Part shown: piece after piece, positions 54,645-62,648 of the stretch
How positions within the stretch are numbered: the first letter of the stretch is position 1
Layout: each line of letters opens with the position of its first letter
Assembly: GCA_023229435.1 (NCBI GenBank)
Contig: JALNZF010000012.1
Coordinates: 1 to 64,000, forward strand
Source of the DNA: Nitrospirota bacterium
GTDB taxonomy: Bacteria > Nitrospirota > UBA9217
Direction: 5' to 3'
Length of the DNA stretch: 64,000 nt
The notes under the pieces: model-generated
Seen by the model: only the letters and a program-made list of their open reading frames with translations
Database searches by the model: none
What the model was told of the DNA's origin: nothing
Position numbers and translations under genes: made by a program

Positions 54645-56564
54645 GTGCAACGAACCCGGCTCGTTAAATATTCTCTTGCTGCTGCGACAGCCCTGCTGAC
54701 GTTTATCGTCTATCTTCCGGCCCTTCGCAATGAATTCGTGAACTGGGATGATATGCGGTATATTGTCGAAAACCCCGATATTCGTTCATTCGATGCGGCG
54801 TTTTTTCGATGGGCGTTCCTTGGTTTCCATATAGGCAACTGGCACCCTCTCACCTGGATATCCCATGCCCTTGACTACGCAATCTGGGGACTGAATCCCC
54901 TGGGGCATCACCTGACGAACATCATCCTGCATGCAGTCAACACCGCTTTCGTTGTTGTGCTGGCCCTGAAGCTGCTCGATTTTATGAGGGAGCGGTCAGC
55001 ACAGAATGGTGCCGCCTCATTCCTGAACAACCGGACGATCCTGATAGCGGCGGGAGCGACGGGACTGTTGTTCGGCATCCATCCCGTGCATGTGGAATCC
55101 GTGGCCTGGGTCGCGGAGCGGAAGGACCTGTTGTGCGCATTATTTTTTCTGCTGAGTATCATCTGGTATGCGCACTATGTGTCCTCTAAGACGTATAAGA
55201 CCTATATGCTCACTCTCGGGTTTTTCGTCCTTGCACTGATGAGCAAGCCCATGGCGGTGAGCCTTCCCGTGGTGCTGCTGATCCTGGACTGGCATCCGTT
55301 CAGCAGGATCCGGTCTCTCAGAACAGCAGGGGTCTCTTTTGTCGAGAAACTTCCCTTTATCTTGCTCAGTATTGCGTCATCGGTCCTGACTATTCTTGCA
55401 CAGAGGACGGAAGGGGCCATGGCATCAACTGAGGTCGTCCCCTTGTCCATCCGAATGCTCGTTGCGGCAAAATCCCTTATCCTGTATTTGGGGAAGATGA
55501 TCGTGCCAATGGATCTGATCCCCTTCTACCCCTATCCGAAGGATGTATCGCCCGCCTCGTTCGCGTATCTTTCAACGCTTGCCCTGATGATCGCGATCAC
55601 GGCGGCCTGCGTGATCATTGCAAAAAGAAATCGCTCCTGGCTCTCGGCATGGGGATATTATGTCGTGACCCTGCTCCCCGCGCTCGGCATTGTCCAGGTG
55701 GGGGCGCAGGCCATGGCGGACCGGTATACGTATCTGCCCAGCCTCGGACCGTTCCTGATCATTGGTTCAATCGCGGCCTGGACCTCGGCCAAAATCCAGG
55801 AACGATGGGGAGTGAGCAGACAACGCTTGTTGAACGCCGGAGTCCTGCTTATATTCGGTCTTCTGTCTTATGCTACAATACAGCAGACCCGGATATGGCA
55901 TGACAGCGTAACCTTCTGGAGCTATGAACTGGAAAAAGAGCCTGATGCGAATATCGCCTATGTGAACCGGGGGGAGGCCTTCGCGAAGCGTGGTCAGTTG
56001 GACAAGGCGATCAGGGATTTCACAGAGGCGATTTCCCGAAAACCGTCCGATTATAAGGCATTCTACAACCGGGGCATCCTGTTCTCGAAATTGAACCTCG
56101 TTTCTCAGGCGCTGGCCGACTACAGCGAGGCGATTGCGCTGAAACCGTCGTATTATGATGCCTATAATAGCCGGGGCGCGTTGTATGCAAAACGGGAACA
56201 GTTTGACAAGGCACTTGCGGATTACACTGCGGCGATCTCGATCGATCCATCGCGCAGCCAGGCGTACATGAACAGAGGTCTGACGTATGACAGGGCGGGG
56301 CAGGTGGACAAAGCGCGTGCGGATTTCGATAAGGCGATAGCCCTCGATCCAAACAATGCCGATGCCTATTACAACCGGGGATTGTTCTTCAACAAGGCAG
56401 GAAGGCTCGATGCCGCGCTCGCGGACCTGGACCGGGCCATCACTCTGAATCCGGGAGATCCTGATGCCTATTACAATCGGGGGGTGGTGTTTCAGAAAAC
56501 GGGACAGGTCGATAAGGCAGATCAAGACTTTCTGCTCTGGAAGGAACATTCTGCAAGTCAATAA
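54645..56564 (+). CDS. TMTC-like GT-C membrane glycosyltransferase with 6 TPRs (paralogue 9)
   Basis: 639 residues. NWDDMRYIVENPDIRSFD, NWHPLTWISHALDYAIWGLN, LFGIHPVHVESVAWVAERKD, AMADRYTYLPSLGPF. Core of about 11 TM helices, then six very regular TPRs (YYNRGLFFNKAGRLDAALAD is typical) ending FLLWKEHSASQ; no cysteine-bearing final repeat. GTG start at 54645 behind GGAGG-TTAAGG. It precedes the YfhO-like gene by 37 bases and may be co-transcribed with it. Confidence 0.87.
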   Translation: MQRTRLVKYSLAAATALLTFIVYLPALRNEFVNWDDMRYIVENPDIRSFDAAFFRWAFLGFHIGNWHPLTWISHALDYAIWGLNPLGHHLTNIILHAVNTAFVVVLALKLLDFMRERSAQNGAASFLNNRTILIAAGATGLLFGIHPVHVESVAWVAERKDLLCALFFLLSIIWYAHYVSSKTYKTYMLTLGFFVLALMSKPMAVSLPVVLLILDWHPFSRIRSLRTAGVSFVEKLPFILLSIASSVLTILAQRTEGAMASTEVVPLSIRMLVAAKSLILYLGKMIVPMDLIPFYPYPKDVSPASFAYLSTLALMIAITAACVIIAKRNRSWLSAWGYYVVTLLPALGIVQVGAQAMADRYTYLPSLGPFLIIGSIAAWTSAKIQERWGVSRQRLLNAGVLLIFGLLSYATIQQTRIWHDSVTFWSYELEKEPDANIAYVNRGEAFAKRGQLDKAIRDFTEAISRKPSDYKAFYNRGILFSKLNLVSQALADYSEAIALKPSYYDAYNSRGALYAKREQFDKALADYTAAISIDPSRSQAYMNRGLTYDRAGQVDKARADFDKAIALDPNNADAYYNRGLFFNKAGRLDAALADLDRAITLNPGDPDAYYNRGVVFQKTGQVDKADQDFLLWKEHSASQ

Positions 56565-56601
56565 CAGCAATTAATTCACCGGGGAATACGAACAGTACAA
56601 A

Positions 56602-58980
56602 ATGGATAAATTATATAAACAGAAAAGTCTTCTCTTGTTTCACAAGTTGTTGCCGGCAATTCAGAAGCACAAGCTTTCCTTCATATGGGTTTCAGCCATA
56701 GCTGTCGGGACACTCCTGCCCGCGGCACTGTCTCTCGCATCGGGCCACACGCTGGTTTGGCGTGATACTTCGAAACTGTTTCAGCCTATCCGGCCTCTCA
56801 TTGTGGAAGCGTTGAGAAATTTTCAACTGCCGCTGTGGAACCCCCATGAAGCTCTCGGCATCCCGCTTTTCGCGCAAATGATGCATGGCGTCCTTCATCC
56901 AATATCAGTGATGGGGGCCTTCCTGTTTCCTCAAGCCGGCATGGATGTTTTTATTCTTATCTACATCATGCTTGCTGCCCTGGGGAGCGCGCTGCTGGCA
57001 CGCATTCTCGGCGCTTCATGGGGAGCGGCCGCCATTACAGGCTTCGGCTACGGACTCTCGGGATACGTGCTGGGCATGGGCTCGATCATCCAGTATCTGT
57101 GCGCGGCCGCCAGCGCCCCGTGGGCTCTCATCGGATTGCGCATGGCAGGAGAAAATCGGCGCTTCGGGATTGTTGCTGCGGCGTCCGCCATTGCTGTCCT
57201 CCATTTTGCCGGAGACCCCGAGTGGTCGATTATAGCCATTATACTCGGCATTGCTTTGGCGATTGAGGCGGGCGGGCGGCGGGGTCTCATCTACGCATTA
57301 CTCGGTATTGCGATCGGAACCGCGCTCGCCGGGATCCAGTTGATACCAACAATGGCATATTTCCGCGAAGCGTCTCGTGCCATTGAACTTGACCCCCTTG
57401 ACCGCATGCAATGGGCGCTTGCGCCCTGGAGAATCGTCGAATTTATCGTTCCGGGTTTTTTTGGCAGTCCCGGTATAGGATTGGAAAAATGGTCTGTATT
57501 CATGTGGCTCGGCGGACTTGTCCGGTCCGGGTTCGAAATGCCCTTTGTTCCAAGTGTCTTTGTAGGGGCGGGCATTCTGGTATTGGCCGCAGCGGGCCTC
57601 TCACATTCACGCGTAACCCGAATATTCGGCATTGCCTCGCTCATACTTTTGTGGCTTGCGCTCGGGACCAATGCCGGGGCCGAACAGCTTCTGCATTACA
57701 TTCCGATCTGGGGTAAATTTCGTTACTCGGAAAAGTTGGTTGGGCCTCTGACGCTTTGTCTTTCGATCCTTGCCGCGTTCGGCGCAGATCGGTTATCAAA
57801 CCAACCTTCGCGGTTTCGGGCAGTTCTTGCGGGCGCTGCAGGTATTGCGTGCCTGCTCTTATCCATATTCATAGCGAATTGGCAGGGCTTCGAGCTATTC
57901 TTCCTGGAGACCGCTGCGCGTGATGCGGCTCCCTCTCTTCGACATAATCTTGCAACCGGGCTTGTGCATGCCGCTCTGATGCTCCTCGCGATCACATGCC
58001 TTATTGCCGCCGCCCGTCGTTGGCATCACGTACGGGTTCACTTCCCTGCGGCAGCTGCCGGGCTGGTTTTTTTACAATTGTCGCTTGCCGCTCCGTTTGC
58101 GATGCACACCGGGGAGCGCGCTGTCCGTGATGATCATCCCTTGTCACAGATTGCAAATACCGGAGAACTCCCAAGAATAGCAACACCGCTCGAAAGAAAC
58201 TATCTTTACCCGGCAGAACTCAATCAATTCGATGCCCAGATCGGCGTTCAGTCGCACATGGGAGTGCCTTCCTATAATGTTCCGTCACACATTGATCAGC
58301 TGGACACCTATACCGGCTTACGACCCCGGCGTTTCGAATTGCTCCTCCGCACGTTATCTAAAGAGTTCGGGGTTCAGTCCGTTCTTGCCTTGCGGCGTTA
58401 TGCAGTCACGCACATGATGATCAAGAATCCTTATTTTGAGGATGAAACCGCAGTTGCAAATGCAGCGAGCGCGGGAGGGGTGAAGGTATTAAACAACAAT
58501 GAATGGGGTTTTTCGGGATGGAAGGTGCCTCATCGTCCCTGGACGTTTTTTGCGGAGCAGATGGTGATCGCCCGAGGTGAAAAGGAGGCACTCAATACCC
58601 TCGTTGAAACGCTGGAGCGCGGGGGATCAACAGTAGTTCTCGAAGATGCGCCGCAATCGAACGAGTTAGCCGCAGGACAGGTTCTTGATATTGTGCGAAG
58701 CAGCGACGCTTTAAGGATCGAGGCCACGTCCCGCGCCAACGGCATTCTTGTTGTCAACGACTCGTATTGGCCCGGCTGGAGGGCAACCATCGACGGGAAA
58801 GACGTGCCGATATGGCGCGCTGATTTCATCGTTCGCGCCATGCCATGGCCTGCGGGCCATCATGTGCTCGAGATGAAGTATGATCCACCGGAGGTGCGGA
58901 TAGGATGGCTCATCAGCTTGCTTGGCGCTATCGCGCTTATTGCAGCGTCGGTTTTTGAGTTGAGAAGAAAACGATCATAA
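56602..58980 (+). CDS. YfhO-family membrane protein (GT-C-like)
   Basis: 792 residues: about 12-13 TM helices through residue 500, then a 250-residue extracytoplasmic part, and one last TM (residues about 765-785). The N-terminal VWRDTSKLFQPIRPLIVEAL and WNPHEALGIPLFAQ are typical of YfhO/PF09586, a GT-C-fold family linked in Gram-positive bacteria to glycosylation of wall polymers and lipoproteins. The C-terminal part ends in NDSYWPGWRATIDGK, another YfhO trait. It adds a third GT-C lineage to the island. Confidence 0.82.
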   Translation: MDKLYKQKSLLLFHKLLPAIQKHKLSFIWVSAIAVGTLLPAALSLASGHTLVWRDTSKLFQPIRPLIVEALRNFQLPLWNPHEALGIPLFAQMMHGVLHPISVMGAFLFPQAGMDVFILIYIMLAALGSALLARILGASWGAAAITGFGYGLSGYVLGMGSIIQYLCAAASAPWALIGLRMAGENRRFGIVAAASAIAVLHFAGDPEWSIIAIILGIALAIEAGGRRGLIYALLGIAIGTALAGIQLIPTMAYFREASRAIELDPLDRMQWALAPWRIVEFIVPGFFGSPGIGLEKWSVFMWLGGLVRSGFEMPFVPSVFVGAGILVLAAAGLSHSRVTRIFGIASLILLWLALGTNAGAEQLLHYIPIWGKFRYSEKLVGPLTLCLSILAAFGADRLSNQPSRFRAVLAGAAGIACLLLSIFIANWQGFELFFLETAARDAAPSLRHNLATGLVHAALMLLAITCLIAAARRWHHVRVHFPAAAAGLVFLQLSLAAPFAMHTGERAVRDDHPLSQIANTGELPRIATPLERNYLYPAELNQFDAQIGVQSHMGVPSYNVPSHIDQLDTYTGLRPRRFELLLRTLSKEFGVQSVLALRRYAVTHMMIKNPYFEDETAVANAASAGGVKVLNNNEWGFSGWKVPHRPWTFFAEQMVIARGEKEALNTLVETLERGGSTVVLEDAPQSNELAAGQVLDIVRSSDALRIEATSRANGILVVNDSYWPGWRATIDGKDVPIWRADFIVRAMPWPAGHHVLEMKYDPPEVRIGWLISLLGAIALIAASVFELRRKRS

Positions 58981-59013
58981 TAGAAACATCGTGCGCAATT
59001 CATCAGGGGACAA

Positions 59014-60642
59014 ATGATAATGAATACCTCGGTTAATGTACGTATCTCACAGAAGCGTACGCTGTTATCTGTTCTGGTAATCCTATTGGTCGCCGGTGGT
59101 ATCTATGCCAACAGCCTTTCCAATGGCTTCGTCCTGGACGATGAACTAATTATCGCGGGTAATCCCGCAACCCGCCATTTGAGCGGCATCGGCGATGTGC
59201 TCTTTTCTCCCGATGTCATTAAACCCTATTACCGTCCCCTGAACCGCGCAAGCTACCTGATCGACTACCAGTTGTTCGGCCTCAATCCCGCCTGGTTTCA
59301 CGCAATCAACATCATCATCCACGCGCTGAGTGCGGTCCTGCTGTATCTGGTCGCCTCCCGTCTGCTGGCTGACAACTACGCCGCTCTGTTCGCGGCGCTG
59401 CTGTTCGCGGTGCATCCCGCCAACAGCGAAGCGATCAATTTCATTTCAGCACGGAACACGCTCCTGGCGGGATGCTTCAGCCTTGCGTCGCTGCTCGCCT
59501 TCATGAAGGCCCGCGAGAAGGGCGTACGCCTGCCTTTCCTTTCGGCGTTTCTGTTCTTTCTCGGACTTCTCAGCAAGGAGACCGCGTTCATGCTGCTTGT
59601 AGTAATCGCCGTTTACACGTTCTCCCCGTCTCCCTGGTTTGTCGGGAAAAAGCTGCGGGACCGGTTGATCTCTCTGGTCCCGTATCTGGCCGCGGTGGTT
59701 GTTTATTTCGCGATGCGTTTCTATTCTCTGCAGGGCATGTTCGGGACCGACATCACCGGCGGAAATCTCTTCAGCCGTCTCGCGATGAATTATCACATCA
59801 TTCCCCAATATATCGGACTGCTGTTGTTCCCGATTGACCTGACAATTTTTCATACAGCGTTAAAGGGAGGTTTCGCGACGCATCTCGCAATATGGATAGC
59901 GCTTTTCATTGCGGTCTGGCTCTGGCTGGTGGCGCGCCGGCGCAATCAAGCAGCCCTGTTCGGCCTGGTTTGGTGCGTGGTCAATTATGCGCCGATATCC
60001 AATATTGTTCCGATCCCGAGCGAGGCATTTACCGAGCGATTTCTGTACATGCCTGCGATCGGGTTCTTCATTATTGCGGGCGCGTGCTTTGAACGTCTTC
60101 AGGCTGAAGGCAGTCTTAAAAAGGCTGTAAAGCCCGTTGCGGTCCTTCTGTTGCTGCTGTGCGCCGCAATGGCCTTCCAGCGGAACCGTGACTGGATGAA
60201 TGATTACACCCTGTTTGCGAGCGGAGTAAAGAACGACCCCGCCTCAGCTGAGGCCCGCTTCAATCTCGGCACTGCCCTTTTGCAGGATAAAAACGATAGC
60301 GAGGCGGCACGCCGGGAATGGGAAGCAGCGCTGAGCCTGGACCCCCGCCACGCGGATGCGCTTATGCAGATGGGGACCTATGCGGCAATGACGGGTGACC
60401 TGCGGAAGGCCGAGCAGTTTTACCTGTCAGCATTAGCCGCGCCTCCCGGCAGGAGCGACCCGGACAAGTGCATGGCGCATTTCAATCTGGGAAAAATTTA
60501 TGAAAAGCAGCGGCGGCCCCAAGAGGCCCTGCAGCAATATGAATTGTTCCTCAACTATGTCAGCCTGCGCTATAATGAATATACGCCTGTTGCTGCACAA
60601 AGGGCGGCACATTTGCGTATTGGAGTTACTAAGAATAAGTAA
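59014..60642 (+). CDS. TMTC-like GT-C/TPR membrane protein, 3 TPRs (paralogue 10)
   Basis: 542 residues. The most TMTC-like of all by motif: FVLDDELIIAGNPATRH, YYRPLNRASYLIDYQLFGLN (RPLN...Y.D is the TMTC loop signature), AVHPANSEAINFISARNTLL and AFTERFLYMPAIGFF. About 11 TM helices, then three TPRs (FNLGKIYEKQRRPQEALQQY last). It lacks WISHALDY and the AERKD of its neighbours, so it is a separate subfamily. ATG 59014 or 59020; AGGGGA upstream fits 59020 slightly better. Confidence 0.85.
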   Translation: MIMNTSVNVRISQKRTLLSVLVILLVAGGIYANSLSNGFVLDDELIIAGNPATRHLSGIGDVLFSPDVIKPYYRPLNRASYLIDYQLFGLNPAWFHAINIIIHALSAVLLYLVASRLLADNYAALFAALLFAVHPANSEAINFISARNTLLAGCFSLASLLAFMKAREKGVRLPFLSAFLFFLGLLSKETAFMLLVVIAVYTFSPSPWFVGKKLRDRLISLVPYLAAVVVYFAMRFYSLQGMFGTDITGGNLFSRLAMNYHIIPQYIGLLLFPIDLTIFHTALKGGFATHLAIWIALFIAVWLWLVARRRNQAALFGLVWCVVNYAPISNIVPIPSEAFTERFLYMPAIGFFIIAGACFERLQAEGSLKKAVKPVAVLLLLLCAAMAFQRNRDWMNDYTLFASGVKNDPASAEARFNLGTALLQDKNDSEAARREWEAALSLDPRHADALMQMGTYAAMTGDLRKAEQFYLSALAAPPGRSDPDKCMAHFNLGKIYEKQRRPQEALQQYELFLNYVSLRYNEYTPVAAQRAAHLRIGVTKNK

Positions 60643-60868
60643 CCTAAGCAAATACCACGGAGAAGGCCACGGAATGTCACGGATGCGTTTTTGACTTTAT
60701 TCAGAGGTTTGATGTGTCCGTGTCATTACTGCTTTCGGGTCTGCTTGAGTAACCGGATGTGGTGAAATCCCCAGACTGTTATGGCCTTATGACGAAATAA
60801 TATTAAATGAGCAATGGCTTAAAGTAGCAATTTGTTGTTAAACAAGCCTTTTATTAAAATAATATTCG

Positions 60869-60884
60869 TAGCATGGCGGTTGCA
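60869..60884 (+). promoter_or_regulatory. Sigma54-like promoter of the NHL-propeller gene
   Basis: TAGCATG-GCGG-TTGCA. The -12 element is perfect and spacing is right; the first G of the -24 GG is A. It lies about 50 bases before the ATG at 60933. A TTGTTGTTAAACAA stretch just upstream resembles ATTGTTAAATAATTGTT upstream of the OmcS promoter. No gene is visible in 60643-60868. Confidence 0.55.
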
Positions 60885-60932
60885 GTAACATCAAACAAGA
60901 AACAAGCGCTTGTTCAAAAAAACAAATAGATT

Positions 60933-61922
60933 ATGATCATAAAAAAGAGAGCACTCAAAACCCTGATCCTGGCATTCATCGTACTCGCGGCGATGTCAGG
61001 TGGGACCAGTATCGCCGGGGAAACTCAGGTTTCGGCTACCTACCTCTATACCCTGTCGAACTCCATGGGCATCGTCCCCTTCTCCTGGGTAAAATTGAGT
61101 GTCGATACAGCGAACGATGAGGTCTATGTTGTTTCCTCGAAGAAAGTAAGTATCTTCAACGGGACCGGTATGGAGGTGTACGCCTTTAATGAATCGGGAG
61201 ATCTCGGCCTGGTCAGCGATGTCGCCGTGCGAAGCAACGGGGATATCCTCGCTCTGAGTTCCCGGTCCGGTCGCGTGGAGCTCATTCGATGCAACTTCCG
61301 CGGAGAACCGATAGCGACGATCGAACTGAAGAACCTTCCCGCTGAATATGCCGACTTCAGCGCCAACCGGATTGTGATCCATGGGACATCCCTCTATCTC
61401 GCCAACACAAATAATATGAAGGTGATCGTGACGGACGATGCGGGCGTTTTCCAGAAGGGATATAATTTGGCCTGGATCATCGAGAAAGAGCTGAAGGAAG
61501 AGGGCGCAGATGAGAGGGAGCTGGAAAGAGAGAAGGAGGACAGCGGCATGACCGGTTTCAACGTGGACGCTGAAGGGAGCATGCTCTTCACCAGCTCCAT
61601 CGTCGCCAGGGTCTACCGGGTATCCCTCGATGGAAAGATGCAGGCCTTCGGCAGGCGCGGGAGCTCGCCGGGGAAGTTCGGCGTACCGGGCGACGTCGTT
61701 GTTGATGCAACGGGCAAATACCTGCTCGTATCCGACATCCTCAGGTGCACTATCCTCGTCTTTGACAAGGACTTCCGGTTCCTGACGGAGTTCGGCATTC
61801 GCGGCTACCGGCCGCACAATATTGTCGGGCCCCTGTACATGGCTGTGGACGCCAAAAACAGGGTCCATGTGTCTCAACTCAGGAACAGAGGCGTAAATGT
61901 GTATCAGTTCTCCGAGTTATGA
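60933..61922 (+). CDS. Exported NHL/6-bladed beta-propeller protein
   Basis: 329 residues with a signal peptide (KKRALKTLILAFIVLAAMSG, cleavage near SIAGE). Repeated blade motifs follow: VKLSVDTANDEVYVVSS, VSDVAVRSNGDILALS, GVPGDVVVDATGKYLLVSD, GPLYMAVDAKNRVHVSQ. A charged insert (KELKEEGADERELEREKED) interrupts blade four. Propellers of this type act as protein-binding platforms outside the cytoplasm. NHL proteins occur near OmcS-type genes in Geobacter as I recall, so a role in filament assembly or secretion is plausible. No strong ribosome site is visible. Confidence 0.85.
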   Translation: MIIKKRALKTLILAFIVLAAMSGGTSIAGETQVSATYLYTLSNSMGIVPFSWVKLSVDTANDEVYVVSSKKVSIFNGTGMEVYAFNESGDLGLVSDVAVRSNGDILALSSRSGRVELIRCNFRGEPIATIELKNLPAEYADFSANRIVIHGTSLYLANTNNMKVIVTDDAGVFQKGYNLAWIIEKELKEEGADERELEREKEDSGMTGFNVDAEGSMLFTSSIVARVYRVSLDGKMQAFGRRGSSPGKFGVPGDVVVDATGKYLLVSDILRCTILVFDKDFRFLTEFGIRGYRPHNIVGPLYMAVDAKNRVHVSQLRNRGVNVYQFSEL

Positions 61923-62311
61923 TGTGTCTCCGGAGGAGAACAAGCGAAAGGAAGCGCGAGAAAAGGTAAGAACGACAGCGGCAGTAAGTAATGCAGGTTG
62001 CCCCCATTTGTTCCTTCCAGAGAGAGAAGTTCATCCCCTCCGTCAACCTATAAAGAGCTTTTCACCGCGGCATGTTTTATCGCAACTTCTTTAAAGTCCG
62101 ATCCCAAGAAAAAGAGCAATTAAACCCCGGCTTGTTTTTCCTCCGTGATTTTTGCGCCTTCTGCAGCATGCTCCCGTTATTACTGATTGCATAAACAGTT
62201 ACATGGTGGAATCACCATGCTGAATCGGTCTTATCGCTAAGCATAGATTCTATAACTACGTTTTTAAGTGCCAACATATTGTTAAATAATTGTTTTTTGA
62301 AAGCAATTAAG

Positions 62312-62327
62312 TGGCATGCCGGTTGCA
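62312..62327 (+). promoter_or_regulatory. Sigma54 (-24/-12) promoter of the OmcS-like gene
   Basis: TGGCATG-CCGG-TTGCA: GG and GC are exactly 10 bases apart, a near-perfect RpoN site. The transcript would start near 62338 and carry a leader of about 310 bases with the GEMM-I riboswitch. Upstream, 61923-62311 shows no gene. Confidence 0.85.
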
Positions 62328-62425
62328 ATACATAAGAGCAAATACAGAAAAGTCACTTGTGCATCAAGAACCCGGTTATCAAAGAAAATAGGATTTAAAT
62401 AAAAAGAAAAGGAGGTGTCGTAACA

Positions 62426-62530
62426 ATCCAAGTAGTAGAAACAGCTGTAGCGAAGTCAGATGAGAACAAAATGCAACAAGAAGTGGAAAACAGGTTGTTT
62501 GGTACAGCTGATAAAGTAATCAGCACATGA
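62426..62530 (+). other. Open frame without canonical start in the OmcS leader
   Basis: 35 codons read as an ordinary helical peptide (VVETAVAKSDENKMQQEVEN) and end in TGA six bases before the riboswitch. AAGGAGG lies 9-15 bases upstream, but no ATG, GTG or TTG begins the frame; the first codon at normal distance is ATC. It may be a decayed or non-canonically initiated leader peptide, or chance. Confidence 0.25.
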
Positions 62531-62535
62531 AGTCC

Positions 62536-62613
62536 TCCGAAAAAGGTAAACCCATCGTAAGGTGGGGACACAAAGACACGGGTCCTGATAAGCAGGATGG
62601 CCGGTTTGCCGGA
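62536..62613 (+). promoter_or_regulatory. GEMM-I riboswitch (c-di-GMP or cAMP-GMP)
   Basis: The core matches the GEMM-I consensus: GGUAAACC, a stem CCCAUC-GUAA-GGUGGG closed by a GNRA tetraloop, GGGACACAAAGACACGGGUC (consensus GGGACGCAAAGCCACGGGUC), a second hairpin CCUGAUAAGCAGG, and AUGGCCGGUUUGCCGG with P1 closed by UCCG/CGGA. It ends 36 bases before the OmcS-like ATG; an AT-rich hairpin (AAAAAATT...AATTTTTT) and the GGAGG site follow, suggesting translational or terminator-like control. Geobacter uses this class, in c-di-GMP and cAMP-GMP forms, to control extracellular electron-transfer genes. Specificity cannot be set by eye. Confidence 0.85.
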
Positions 62614-62648
62614 AGAAAAAATTAAAAATTTTTTGGAGGAATACACTA

